Positions 50,701-60,463 of a stretch of DNA of 64,000 nucleotides are shown in pieces; position 1 is the stretch's first letter, and each line of letters opens with the position of its first letter. The stretch spans positions 1-64,000 of the forward strand of contig CALHZT010000015.1 in assembly GCA_938040995.1 (NCBI GenBank), in the 5' to 3' direction. A model generated the notes under the pieces. It had not been told where the DNA came from and did no database searches. It worked only from the letters and a program-made list of their open reading frames with translations. The position numbers and the translations under genes were made by a program. This DNA is from an uncultured Pirellulaceae bacterium (lineage in GTDB: Bacteria > Planctomycetota > Planctomycetia > Pirellulales > Pirellulaceae).

Positions 50701-50997
50701 TCGCAAGATGTTCGTAATCTCGGCTTTAGTCCGCTCAGTTAAGACCAACGCGTCTCTGCCCGGAACGGGCCCAGCAAGCCAGTTTGGGGGCAAACGCAGC
50801 GAGCCCCAAGATCAGTACCAGGACGACGCGCTTGGACGGTATTGTTGCGCTTTTTCAGCCACGAAGTGGTGACACATCCCCTGCCGGTGGCCTTGGCCAC
50901 CGGGATGACTTCGAGAACTGCTCGAAGCCCCGAAGGCGGCGACACAGTTGGTGAATCTGCTTCGCCGCCTTCGGGGCTCTTCGTCAGAACTTTGTGA
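50701..50997. repeat. Composite repeat D+C, copy 1 (C part lacks its right arm)
   Basis: tcgcaagatgttcgtaatctcggctttagt..cgctcagttaagaccaacgcgtctctgcccgga... then C-family gaagtggtgacacatcccctgccggtgg; matches 53583-53926. Confidence 0.88.
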
Positions 50998-50998
50998 T

Positions 50999-51104
50999 CG
51001 TGCACGGATATTGACGTTTCGTCAGGTTCGAGAGGGTCAGGCACAAATTTTCGGCGTTCGTCCGCAAAGCGAAATAAGTCAGTTTGCCGCCGAAAAATTG
51101 AGCC
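50999..51104 (+). repeat. Dispersed repeat family A, copy 3 (abuts and enters a coding region)
   Basis: tgcacggatattgacgtttcgtcaggttcgagagggtcaggcacaaattttcggcgttcgtccgcaaagcgaaataagtcagtttgccgccgaaaaattgagcc. Confidence 0.88.
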
Positions 51105-51553
51105 TGCTTATTGGGTGTGGACAAAGCAACGACCCCAATAGTCTTGTCGCGAGAGCCAACAAGGACAACGTCCAGCGTCTTGCCAACCTCTATGGTAGCT
51201 ACCAGTCTCGCAACGGCTGGATGGGGCCCAAGGACAAGGAAACGTTTCTCGAGTTCATCCAGTCTTTTCACGAAACCAAACTCGAAAGGATGGGCATCGA
51301 CCCGTCCGATATCGACGGACTTTTTGTGTCACCGCGTGACAATGAAGAGTTCAAGATCCGCTATAGCGTCAAGGGCGGGATGGGAGCATCCGCGCCTGTG
51401 GTTTTCGAAGCTACCGGTGTCGATGGCATACGAAAGGTCGCCTTCACTGCGATGCGTAGCGAAGAAGCGCACGCTGAGCGCTATGAAGTGCTCTGGTCCG
51501 GAAAAGCGGACAACACGGCGCCGGTACGGAATGCCCAACCGGCCGCACAGTAG
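51101..51553 (+). pseudogene. Probable lipoprotein gene with 5' end replaced by repeat sequence (ORF 50948-51553 is open, but its N-terminal ~50 codons are repeat-derived)
   Basis: In-frame LLIGCGQSNDP lipobox directly follows the repeat A junction; no native start or charged n-region remains. Confidence 0.6.
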
Positions 51554-51613
51554 TTTTCAGTAGCGACGGCATCTTGCCGTGTGCAAACAGAGATTCGGGT
51601 CAACTTTCCGTTC

Positions 51614-52906
51614 TCAACTGCCCGCTCCCAATTTCCTCATGGCCCGCCAGCTTCGCAGCCAACGAAGTAAGAAAAAGGCGACGATCAGGCAAATGACGAT
51701 TGGGATCAATCGCTCGATGAACCAGATCGCCAGGTTCATGAAGAAGTTTCCGGTTCGCGCGAACCCGTTACTCCACGCGTTGCCAAGTCGACTGCCGACA
51801 GTGGGCACTGTCGGCGGTACGTAGTCACGTTCTTCGCGAACGTGAAGAGTGATCGTGGCAAGTGAAGTCTGATTCAGCATCACTTGTCGCTGCCCTTCCA
51901 ACCCTTCGACTTCGCTACGAATACGCGCAAGTTCGCGTTCGACTTCGATCACGTGCTTTAACTCATCGTCCGGACGCTCCAGCAGTTTGATGATACGTTC
52001 TTCCAGCTTTTTCTTGTTTTCGATGCGACGTTCGAGATCGGTGAACTGTACGGTGACATCTTGTGCCGATTCGTGACGAGCATCGAGAATGCCGATTTCA
52101 TCGACCTCCTGCAGGAATGCCTGGTAGTTTCCGACCGGGATGCGGATCGTCCAGCTGCCCGACCGTTGTTCGCCGCGCATCTGGCCAAGGTTTGTTTGGC
52201 CGACATACCCATCGTGTCTGGCGACCACCGAGTTTACGCGGTCGATCACCCCGTCGAACTGATCGACGACGAGATTCAATGTCGAGTTGTAGCGAATCTT
52301 TCTTGCGATTTCGCCGTCAACAGGCGTTCCATGCAATCCAGTATTTGCTCCCTGCGGAGATGAGAACCTGCCTTCGCGCGGTACAGTGTACTGCTCGCTT
52401 CGCTGCCTGTTCTCCGGAACCATCACTGTGTAGCTCTGAGTTCGCTGCCTTGGCTCCGCAGACATCACTGTGTAGCTCTCTTCTCGTGATCTTTGTTCCG
52501 GAACCATCACCGTGTAGTCGCGCATCCCCGCTTCTGAGCTTCCCTTCCTTGCCGGCGTAAAATTTTTCGTAGCCAGTTTGTTTTGCCGAAAGTCTGGAAC
52601 CGCTGCGACTCGCTCGCTCGCTTTCGCGAATTCTTGCAGGTGATCTTCGGCGAAACGTAGCAGCAGCAGCAGGCAAGCTGCCGCAGCGAGGAACGCACTT
52701 ACCTGTGCCGCTCGACGAACGGCGGTATCACGATGGAGCGGTTGCGGTCTAATGGCTGTTTCGTCCAGTCGCTTGAGCAACGCTTGCGTGTAATCCGGCG
52801 GCAAATCTCCTGAGAGAATTTCGCTGAGACCAACTTCCACAAGTCGCTCTTTCAGCTCACCGTTGTCTCTTGGCAGCGGTTGCCCAGACAGGGATGAGTT
52901 ATTCAT
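51614..52906 (-). CDS. DUF4349 domain membrane protein, putative anti-sigma factor, with YTV-type repeat segment
   Basis: IRYNSTLNLVVDQFDGVIDRVNSVVARHDGYVGQ...GSWTIRIPVGNYQAFLQEVDEIG...DLERRIENKKKLEERIIKLLERPDDELKHVIEVERELARIRSEVEGLEGQRQVM; C-terminal TM; start overlaps the sigma factor stop. Confidence 0.9.
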   Translation of the reverse strand: MNNSSLSGQPLPRDNGELKERLVEVGLSEILSGDLPPDYTQALLKRLDETAIRPQPLHRDTAVRRAAQVSAFLAAAACLLLLLRFAEDHLQEFAKASERVAAVPDFRQNKLATKNFTPARKGSSEAGMRDYTVMVPEQRSREESYTVMSAEPRQRTQSYTVMVPENRQRSEQYTVPREGRFSSPQGANTGLHGTPVDGEIARKIRYNSTLNLVVDQFDGVIDRVNSVVARHDGYVGQTNLGQMRGEQRSGSWTIRIPVGNYQAFLQEVDEIGILDARHESAQDVTVQFTDLERRIENKKKLEERIIKLLERPDDELKHVIEVERELARIRSEVEGLEGQRQVMLNQTSLATITLHVREERDYVPPTVPTVGSRLGNAWSNGFARTGNFFMNLAIWFIERLIPIVICLIVAFFLLRWLRSWRAMRKLGAGS

Positions 52907-53472
52907 GACGTGACCTTTCGCTCAATACAATCCCGTAGTGACTCGCGCGTTCGTCGCAGCAGCGTTTTGACGCCGGCGGGTTTCATGCCCAGTTCGTCCG
53001 CGACTTCGACCCGGGATCGCCTGTCGCTATAGAACAACCGCAATGCTGACGCAGCTCTTTCGGAAACGGACCTGAGGCAATCCTGCAGAGCTTCCAGATA
53101 ATTTTCGAGCCCATAGTCGCGTGCGACATCCGCCCAGACGGACTCGGCGGCTTCAATCGCCACGGTGTCCGGTTCGCGGCCTGCTTTTCGATGTCGCGAA
53201 ATGAACTGATTACGAGCCGTCGCACGGAGGTATGCTGCCGTTTGCTTGTGCGATTGCTGCTTGAAGGTTCCATCTGCATCTTTTCGCAAGACCGCCAGTA
53301 GCGTTTCTTGCAGCAGGTCGTCCACGACATCTTCGTCTGCACCCAGAAACCGCAAATACCGCCAGATGCCGGTTTGGTGACGGCGTATCAACAGCTCGGG
53401 CGTGTCGGGGGTGAAGTCTGCCAACGGTTGGCCTGGTTTGGACGGCGACTTTTGGTTACTTGTCGTTGCCAT
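52903..53472 (-). CDS. ECF-type RNA polymerase sigma factor
   Basis: IWRYLRFLGADEDVVDDLLQETLLAVLRK (region 2); CLRSVSERAASALRLFYSDRRSRVEVADELGMKPAGVKTLLRRTRESLRDCI (region 4). Confidence 0.93.
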   Translation of the reverse strand: MATTSNQKSPSKPGQPLADFTPDTPELLIRRHQTGIWRYLRFLGADEDVVDDLLQETLLAVLRKDADGTFKQQSHKQTAAYLRATARNQFISRHRKAGREPDTVAIEAAESVWADVARDYGLENYLEALQDCLRSVSERAASALRLFYSDRRSRVEVADELGMKPAGVKTLLRRTRESLRDCIERKVTS

Positions 53473-53582
53473 GTCATCCTAAACGGAGGCGTTACCAGAA
53501 AGGGTTCAAAAGAACGAAGATTTATTTTGCAAATATTTTGAGTCCGCATTTCAGTTCATTCGACCGGTCACGCGACAGGAAA

Positions 53583-53926
53583 TCGCAAGATGTTCGTAAT
53601 CTCGGCTTTAGTTCACTCAGTTAAGACCAACGCGTCTCTGCCCGGAAAGAGGCCTAACAAGCCAGGATTGGGCAAGCGCAGCGAGCCCAAAGATCAATGC
53701 CAGCTCGACTCGCTTGCACGTTTTAAAGTTGCTATTTCAACCACGAAGTGGTGACACATCCCCTGCCGGTGGCCTTAGCCACCGGAATGACTTCGAGAAT
53801 TGCTCGAAGCCCCGAAGGCGGCGACACAGTTGGTGAATCTGTATCGCCGCCTTCGGGGCTCTTCGTCAGAACTTTAACACCGGTGGCCAAGGCCACCGGC
53901 AGGGGTTTTGAAGGCCCTTCGGGCCA
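53583..53926. repeat. Composite repeat D+C, copy 2 (full length)
   Basis: Direct-orientation match to 50701-50997 plus intact right C arm ccggtggccaaggccaccggcagggg. Confidence 0.9.
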
Positions 53927-54050
53927 AAGAACGCAACATCGGAACGCGCGCGTCAGGTTGACAGGTCGGCTTGTCTTGCCACTGCGTAGCGAAGACTTAT
54001 CTACCAGGGAAAATGAATGGACGCGGCGTGACGTTAACTGACACCCGGTC

Positions 54051-54713
54051 CTAGTTCGTCACGAAGGTTGGATCTCGGGCGAAATCTTCCTTTGCATCGT
54101 ACGAATAGAATTGGCGAGCCACATAAGCCGCCAGTACCTCGAGATATCGGTCTCGAAAGTCGGCCTCGCGTGTGTCGGCGGTATGCTGCCCGCTGTTGTG
54201 CGGGAACTCGATCAACGTCGGATCCAGTTTGAATACGACTTCGCCTTTGGCGGTTTCGAATACGTTAATGCCGATGTCCGAACGCCCCTTGTACAGTGTC
54301 TGCCCTTCGTACAATGAAAAATTGTCGAAGTCGACAGCGATCAAGAAGTCACAACCAATTCCGTTCGCCAACTCGCTATAGTCGAGTTCATCCCAGTCGT
54401 TTCGGTCCATCCAGTCTTCGATCTCCTGCTGCTCAATTAACGTGAGCTCAGGGACTCGCACTTTGAGTTTTCTTTCGACTCGTTCAGCGATTTCCGCAGC
54501 TGCTGTACTGTTTCCGAACGAGCTGGAACTTGACATGCACAGCACCGCGACTTTGCGGCCAGCGAGTTGGTCAAAGCTGGCCGGCACCAGATTTCCCCAA
54601 CCTGCATGAATGAGGTTTGCCATCGTCCCCAAACATCCGCAGTTAAAGACAACTAGCAGACAAAGGACTGGCAAGAAGAGTACGGCGCGAAACGCCTGAG
54701 GAGTTGAACGCAT
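54051..54713 (-). CDS. Hypothetical lipoprotein; start probably MRSTPQAFRA (54713)
   Basis: Hydrophobic signal with lipobox LVVFNCGC; VAVLCMSSSSSFGNSTAAAEIAERVERKLKVRVPELTLIEQQEIEDWMD. Confidence 0.85.
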   Translation of the reverse strand: MRSTPQAFRAVLFLPVLCLLVVFNCGCLGTMANLIHAGWGNLVPASFDQLAGRKVAVLCMSSSSSFGNSTAAAEIAERVERKLKVRVPELTLIEQQEIEDWMDRNDWDELDYSELANGIGCDFLIAVDFDNFSLYEGQTLYKGRSDIGINVFETAKGEVVFKLDPTLIEFPHNSGQHTADTREADFRDRYLEVLAAYVARQFYSYDAKEDFARDPTFVTN

Positions 54714-55008
54714 TCGAATAGGCACCCGTTTTTGGCATGGAGTAGAGCGGCGAAAGATAACGGGACGGCCAATTCGGATCAAGTTCGGAGCCAAATGATA
54801 GCAGTGCCGCCCCTTCCCCTAACCCGTGCAACCGTTCATCTCGCGCCCATGATTCCGGCAGCAGTTACCCGTTGAAGCGGGATAATCACTGTGTTGACAC
54901 CACATTCTGAGGGAAATGGGCTGCGGTCGGGGACGAACGCTGTTCCGGATTCGCCAGTTTGGACGACTCAGCAGATAGACCGAATCGCTGTCGACTGGAG
55001 AAATTCCC

Positions 55009-55605
55009 ATGTTACGTTCACTCTCAATTGCTATCACGGGCATGCTACTTGTTGTTGGAAGTGCACACGCAACGTGGCTGGACTTCAGCAACTGGGACGG
55101 AAACCAGATCAACACAACCGGCCAACGGTTCGTGAACATTTACCAGGATGTCGACTTGTTTGTCCGATCGACTGGCGATGTCGAACCGAGTGCAGCTGTC
55201 GATGAACATATCCTTCTCCAGGGAAACAGCAACGAACAGGTCTTCGCTTTCAATTTCTCCCGCCCACTCGACCTCAAAGTCGAGCTTCACACTCTCGATC
55301 CGGATGAGCTTCTGACTTTGAACGCGATCAGTGATTTGGCCTACGAGCATATCAAAGGTAATCAGCCAGTCATCGAAGGTGAGACATTTCAGGGCGCTGG
55401 ATATGGGCTGACAATAGACGGCGTTGCAAATGGCGTGGTGAAGCTCGGCGAGACTGCTTCTTTTCTGCTCAGCTATGAGGCGGCAGCGAATCTAAAATTT
55501 GAGCAACTAAGCGTGGGCGTGGTCTCCGTCGCGGAGCCGAGCTCGGTTGGCCTGACGATGCTGGGTATGCTTGGACTGCTTCTATTCCGTCGAGTCCGGT
55601 CGTAG
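55009..55605 (+). CDS. Small secreted protein with PEP-CTERM-like C-terminus
   Basis: Signal peptide LSIAITGMLLVVGSAHAT; C-terminus VAEPSSVGLTMLGMLGLLLFRRVRS. Confidence 0.87.
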   Translation: MLRSLSIAITGMLLVVGSAHATWLDFSNWDGNQINTTGQRFVNIYQDVDLFVRSTGDVEPSAAVDEHILLQGNSNEQVFAFNFSRPLDLKVELHTLDPDELLTLNAISDLAYEHIKGNQPVIEGETFQGAGYGLTIDGVANGVVKLGETASFLLSYEAAANLKFEQLSVGVVSVAEPSSVGLTMLGMLGLLLFRRVRS

Positions 55606-55610
55606 GATCG

Positions 55611-56411
55611 CTACGCCAACTCGGCGATGTCGGATTCACGTAGACACAGTCGCTCAATCCCGGTCGCGCGACCGGTTTCCGAGTTAATTTCCACGATCGT
55701 CCCGACCAGCCGCCGGTCTCCTTCTGCCACGTCGAACTGACACGGATAAAAGTTCAGCGTGGTACTGGTGACTCGATCAATCCGTCGGCCGATGATACTC
55801 TCGTGCGGGCCAGTCATTCCAATGTCGCACTGAAACGCAGTGCCGGCTGGTAAAATCTGTTCGTCGGCGGTCGTCACGTGCGTGTGGGTGCCGAGCACAG
55901 AACTTACGCGACCATCGAGGTAGCGTCCCATGAGCTGCTTGTCGCTGGTAGCTTCCGCGTGAAAGTCGACAAGGATTACCTTGACGTCGTCCGGCATTTC
56001 CGCGAGCACCCGATCTGCCGCCTTGAATGGACAGTCCACGGGCTTCATGAACACGCGCCCGATCAGGCTTACCACGCCAACTTTGACACCATTCACGGCC
56101 TCGACAACCGTCCATGGTTTCCCGGGGGCTTCTTCCGGATAGTTGGCCGGCTTTACCAGTCGGTCATCACGAAGCATGACTTCAGATATTGCCTTGCGGC
56201 GATAAATGTGATCACCGAGCGAAATACAGTCGACTTTGGCTTTCGTAAGTTCTCTGAAATTTTCCGGAGTCAGCCCGGATCCGCCAGCGGCGTTTTCACC
56301 GTTAGCCAGAACAAAGTCCAGTTGCTCCTTTTCACGAAGCGCAGGTACTGCTTCCCGAACGGCGCGGCGACCAGGTTTCCCGACAATGTCACCGATGTGC
56401 AGAATTCGCAT
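55611..56411 (-). CDS. ymdB: YmdB-family metallophosphoesterase (TIGR00282-like); start probably 56411
   Basis: MRILHIGDIVGKPGRRAVREAVPALREKEQLDFVLANGENAAGGSGLTPENF...VDFHAEATSDKQLMGRYLDGRVSSVLGTHTHVTTADEQILPAGTAFQCDIGMTGPHESIIG. Confidence 0.95.
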   Translation of the reverse strand: MRILHIGDIVGKPGRRAVREAVPALREKEQLDFVLANGENAAGGSGLTPENFRELTKAKVDCISLGDHIYRRKAISEVMLRDDRLVKPANYPEEAPGKPWTVVEAVNGVKVGVVSLIGRVFMKPVDCPFKAADRVLAEMPDDVKVILVDFHAEATSDKQLMGRYLDGRVSSVLGTHTHVTTADEQILPAGTAFQCDIGMTGPHESIIGRRIDRVTSTTLNFYPCQFDVAEGDRRLVGTIVEINSETGRATGIERLCLRESDIAELA

Positions 56412-56445
56412 GGTGGCGTAGATCTTTCTTGCCCGCAGATGTTTT

Positions 56446-58059
56446 CTAGCGCGCCAATTCCGAGAATCGCGACTCACGAACGAGGGTGACTTTGATTTCA
56501 CCCGGATAAGTCAGCTGCTCCTCGAAGGCTTTGGCAATATCCCGGCAAATCTTCGCCGCCGATGCATCGTCCGTTTCCTTGGAATTCACGATCACCCGCA
56601 ACTCGCGACCGGCTTGAATCGCATAGGCATGAGAGACTCCCTTGAATCCACTGGCGATGGATTCGAGTTCCTCCATCCGCTTGATGTAACGCTCGAGCGT
56701 TTCGCGGCGAGCCCCCGGTCGGGAGGCGCTACACGCATCCGCCGTCGCAACAATCATCGTGTACGGATACTCGGTGATGATTTCATCGTGGTGTCCGAAC
56801 GCAGCATGGACGACTTCGGGGCATTCACCATGCCGCTTGAGAATGTCGGCACCGATCTTGGGATGTCCGCCTTCCTGATCATGATCAGCCGCTTTGCCGA
56901 TGTCGTGCAACAGGCCACATCGACGCGCGAGAGCTCCATTGAGGCCCATCATCTCCGCCATCATGCCACTGAGAAATGCGACTTCGACAGAATGGCGCAA
57001 TACGTTTTGGCTGTAGCTGGTGCGAAAATGCAGTCGACCAAGCAGATAGATAATTCGTTCGTGCAGGCCGGGAACGTCGACCTCATGCGTGACTTCTTCA
57101 CCATGCCGCCGGATGGAATCTTCGACTTGCTCGTTTGTTTCCTTGACGACTTCTTCGATACGCGACGGGTGAATCCGACCATCCGCGATCAGATTGTTTA
57201 GCGACTGGCGAGCGACTTCGCGACGAACCGGATCGAATCCGCTGACAACGACCACGCCAGGCGTGTCGTCGATAATCACGTCGACCCCGGTCTCCTTCTC
57301 AAAAGACCGGATGTTCCTGCCTTCACGGCCGATAATCCGGCCCTTCATCTCGTCGTTGGGAATGCCAACCGTGCTCGTCGTCGATTCCGCCGTATGAGCC
57401 GCCGAGTAGCGTTGCAGCGCCGTCAGCAGCATCTCCCGGCCCTGCTCTTTGCAGGTTTCTTCAAGCTGCTTTTGATGCTTGATGATGATCCCGCCCATCT
57501 CTTTGCTGAGATCTTCCTCAAGCAGGGACAGCAGCCGGCTAACGGCATCATCGTGGCTGAGCCCGGTGACTTCGTGAAGCGCCTGTCGTTGCACGTCCAG
57601 CAACTTGGCCAGTTCTTCATCTCGCCGTTCGGTCTCTGCAAGTTTTTCGGTAAGCCGCCGTTGGGTTCCTTCAACCGCCTTTTCCTGCTTCGTCAGATGC
57701 TCCTGCCGTTGATCGTTCGTATCCTGTCGCTTGTCGAGGTTCCGTTCGCGTTCCCGAAGCTCGTCGCGCACACGCGCCATTTCATCTTCGAGTTCGCCTT
57801 TCTTGACGATCATCATCTCTTTGTTGGCAAGTTCGGCTTCCTTTCGCATGTTCGCGATGTCGACTTCGGCGCGGCTCAAGATACTCTTGGCCTCGGATTC
57901 AGCTTCGCGACGCCGCAGACGGTCCAGAAATTTCACCGCGAAAGCGCCCAGAAGAACGCCGCCAGAAACGAAAAGAAGGGTAAAGACGTCAGGTTGGCCA
58001 GGCACGTTCTGGTCCTCGCATATTCTGCGAGCGATACGACACCCTGTCAGTGCCGGCAC
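56446..58059 (-). CDS. rny: Ribonuclease Y (KH + HD domains); exact start uncertain
   Basis: N-terminal coiled coil; [44 protein letters not shown] (KH); [36 protein letters not shown] (HD). Confidence 0.96.
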   Translation of the reverse strand: MPALTGCRIARRICEDQNVPGQPDVFTLLFVSGGVLLGAFAVKFLDRLRRREAESEAKSILSRAEVDIANMRKEAELANKEMMIVKKGELEDEMARVRDELRERERNLDKRQDTNDQRQEHLTKQEKAVEGTQRRLTEKLAETERRDEELAKLLDVQRQALHEVTGLSHDDAVSRLLSLLEEDLSKEMGGIIIKHQKQLEETCKEQGREMLLTALQRYSAAHTAESTTSTVGIPNDEMKGRIIGREGRNIRSFEKETGVDVIIDDTPGVVVVSGFDPVRREVARQSLNNLIADGRIHPSRIEEVVKETNEQVEDSIRRHGEEVTHEVDVPGLHERIIYLLGRLHFRTSYSQNVLRHSVEVAFLSGMMAEMMGLNGALARRCGLLHDIGKAADHDQEGGHPKIGADILKRHGECPEVVHAAFGHHDEIITEYPYTMIVATADACSASRPGARRETLERYIKRMEELESIASGFKGVSHAYAIQAGRELRVIVNSKETDDASAAKICRDIAKAFEEQLTYPGEIKVTLVRESRFSELAR

Positions 58060-58699
58060 ATTTCACCGAGCGCCCAAACCAGCTATTGAATGTTTCAAAT
58101 TCCGATGACGATCCCGCGTGACCGTCGGTACTCGTCGCCAACCGTTTAAGCCTGCCAGGCAACTTGATATCGCTGGTGGCAAAAACGATCAGGACGATCG
58201 ACGTGATTCCAGCATCGCGACATCAAGCGTAATCGCAAGAAACGCACCACGCTGGGTAAAAAACGGTCAAACCAGCAAGCCAGTGTGAAGCAGGCAGGCG
58301 AAAAACGAAACAAGCCACACCACACCTCCTTCCAACGGTTCTTGCCAACCAACAGTTTGGTACGGCAAGTCGATCCACCAGAGCTGCTGTTCGCCGTCGA
58401 CTTTATCACGTCAGTCGAGGAAAAATTCCAGGACTCTTCGGAAACGTCCAATCCATGACCCGCAAACATTGACACCATCCACAATCCGGCGTCGACGCAT
58501 CCCCAAAGGAATCGCCACGCCAGAAGGAGCATCGCAACAAGGCGACGGTCAACGTGATTTACCAGGTCTGAACGAAACATCTTCAATTCGCTGTTTGAGC
58601 CCTTACGCAAAACGCGCAGATCGCTCTGTTAAATTTCTTTTTACTGCCGAACGCAGGTCGGACAAATCCGGCCTCATCGACGACTAATATGTTATCAAA

Positions 58700-59797
58700 G
58701 TGGTAATCTTCTGCCAACGTCCCCGCAGTTGCGGATTCAACGGCTTGCACCATAAGAACAGTCAAACATTGCCTACTCTGCAAGAACAAGTCGAACAGTT
58801 GTGGCCAGCCGATCGCTGGAAGGACCTGACTTGTATCGTGGGTGTGTCCGGTGGAGCCGACAGTGTTGCTCTCCTCCAAATCGTTGCCGAGCTTAAGCGG
58901 AAGAGCGGTGGTGAAGGGAAAATCATTGCGGCTCATTTCAATCACGGCTGGCGAGGCCGGGATTCGGACGAAGACGCAAAGTTCGTCGAGGCGCTCGCCG
59001 GTAACCTGGGCATTCCCTTTCGCATGGGCAAAGTCGCCGGTCCGAATTTGACATCGCCAGATCAGTCACCCCAGTCCGAAGAATCGGCAAGAAACCAGCG
59101 TTACGATTTTCTGATCGCGACGGCCCATGAAGAAGGGGCACGCTACCTCGCGACGGCCCATACCGCAAACGACCAGGTCGAGACGATATTGCACCGCATT
59201 CTGCGAGGCACCGGATTGAAGGGGCTCGGCGGAATCCCGACCACACGGCAGCTGAGCGAGTCGGTTTCGGCGATCCGCCCGATGCTGAAGATTCAGCGCG
59301 AAGAAGTTGTTGCGTATCTTGCAAGCATCGGTCAGACCTATCGTACGGATAGCAGCAATCAGGATTGCAAGTTCACACGGAATCGAATCCGGCATCAACT
59401 GCTACCTTTGCTGACTGACAACTACAACCCGGAGGTCGCTACCGCCCTGCTCCGACTTGGCTTGTTGGCTCAACAGTCGCAAAACGAAATCGACCGCATC
59501 GTTGACGAGTTCACCTCTTGCGAAGTGACAGTCCGCCAAAATCAAGCGGCGGGCATCGTAGTGATTTTGCGCCAGCCGGCACTTCAGCGGCTGTCCCGCT
59601 TTTTGCGCTGCGAAGTCTTCAAATCTGTCTGGACTTCGCAATCATGGCCGATGCGGTCGATGGGACTGGAGCAATGGAACAAGCTGGCTGATTTGGCAGA
59701 CGCCGGCGATGCGACTCAGCTGATGTTGCCGGGTACCATTGTTGTGTCGGCCAACAAGTCAGAGATAACGATAAGAAGTTCGCGTCAGGCTCCATGA
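58700..59797 (+). CDS. tilS: tRNA(Ile)-lysidine synthase
   Basis: CIVGVSGGADSVALLQIV (SGGxDS PP-loop), FNHGWRGRDSDEDAKFVEALA, ATAHTANDQVETILHRILRGTGLKGLGGI, NRIRHQLLPLL. Confidence 0.95.
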   Translation: MVIFCQRPRSCGFNGLHHKNSQTLPTLQEQVEQLWPADRWKDLTCIVGVSGGADSVALLQIVAELKRKSGGEGKIIAAHFNHGWRGRDSDEDAKFVEALAGNLGIPFRMGKVAGPNLTSPDQSPQSEESARNQRYDFLIATAHEEGARYLATAHTANDQVETILHRILRGTGLKGLGGIPTTRQLSESVSAIRPMLKIQREEVVAYLASIGQTYRTDSSNQDCKFTRNRIRHQLLPLLTDNYNPEVATALLRLGLLAQQSQNEIDRIVDEFTSCEVTVRQNQAAGIVVILRQPALQRLSRFLRCEVFKSVWTSQSWPMRSMGLEQWNKLADLADAGDATQLMLPGTIVVSANKSEITIRSSRQAP

Positions 59798-59861
59798 AAA
59801 TGGTGAGCGGTTCGGCGCCAGCCGCCGGTGGGTTCGCTGGCTTCGCAGTTTTTTTGTACAC

Positions 59862-59960
59862 GCGGGCAAGGGTCTGGTCCAATTTTTCGGCGGCAAACTG
59901 ACTTATTTCGTTTTGCGGACAACCGCCGAAAATTTGTGCCTGACCTCTCGAACCTGTTCA
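59862..59960 (-). repeat. Dispersed repeat family A, copy 4
   Basis: cgcgggcaagggtctggtccaatttttcggcggcaaactgacttatttcgttttgcggacaaccgccgaaaatttgtgcctgacctctcgaacctg = reverse complement of the A consensus. Confidence 0.87.
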
Positions 59961-60015
59961 AAGTTTGGAAACGAAAAACTGGATCGCATATCGCGGTTGC
60001 GGCGCCCACTAACGG

Positions 60016-60447
60016 CTATCGACGTCGAAAGCGGCTCCACGGCGTCTCCTTCGGTCGTGGAAAACCCCAGTGAGCTCCAAGAGCATTCGCAGCATCTTCG
60101 GGATCAGCAATCTCTCCCCACGCACCATTGCGCAAAAAAGCGTGCGCAAACTCATGAGCAATGACATACCAGGCAAAATCTTTATTGCAATCAGCCAACA
60201 AAGGTTTCAGGACGATACTCCGACTGGAGTCTCCCGTCGGACCGGGCATCGCCATGAAGACAGTCGAACCTTGTCCCGGAACATAGTTATCAAGCGCAAT
60301 CGTAAAACCAGGGTCGTGCAGAAAATCTTCCCGCACTTCCGTTGGCAGCAAATTCAGGACATGTTCGACTCGCGCACGAAGATCCGGACAAACTTCCAAC
60401 CCCTTCAGCAAGTCGTCAATTTCGGTCATGAATTCCTGCGGATGCAA
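60016..60447 (-). CDS. Small protein with zincin-type HExxH motif
   Basis: DFAWYVIAHEFAHAFLRNGAWGEIADPEDAANALGAHWGFP: HEFAH plus downstream acidic/AN..A..WGF segment. Confidence 0.75.
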   Translation of the reverse strand: MHPQEFMTEIDDLLKGLEVCPDLRARVEHVLNLLPTEVREDFLHDPGFTIALDNYVPGQGSTVFMAMPGPTGDSSRSIVLKPLLADCNKDFAWYVIAHEFAHAFLRNGAWGEIADPEDAANALGAHWGFPRPKETPWSRFRRR

Positions 60448-60463
60448 TCGGGACTGATTTGGT

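Noticed and set aside
58060-58699. Possible ncRNA or small gene between rny and tilS
   Set aside because: Only low-quality overlapping ORFs and no clear hairpin, promoter or conserved motif seen by eye
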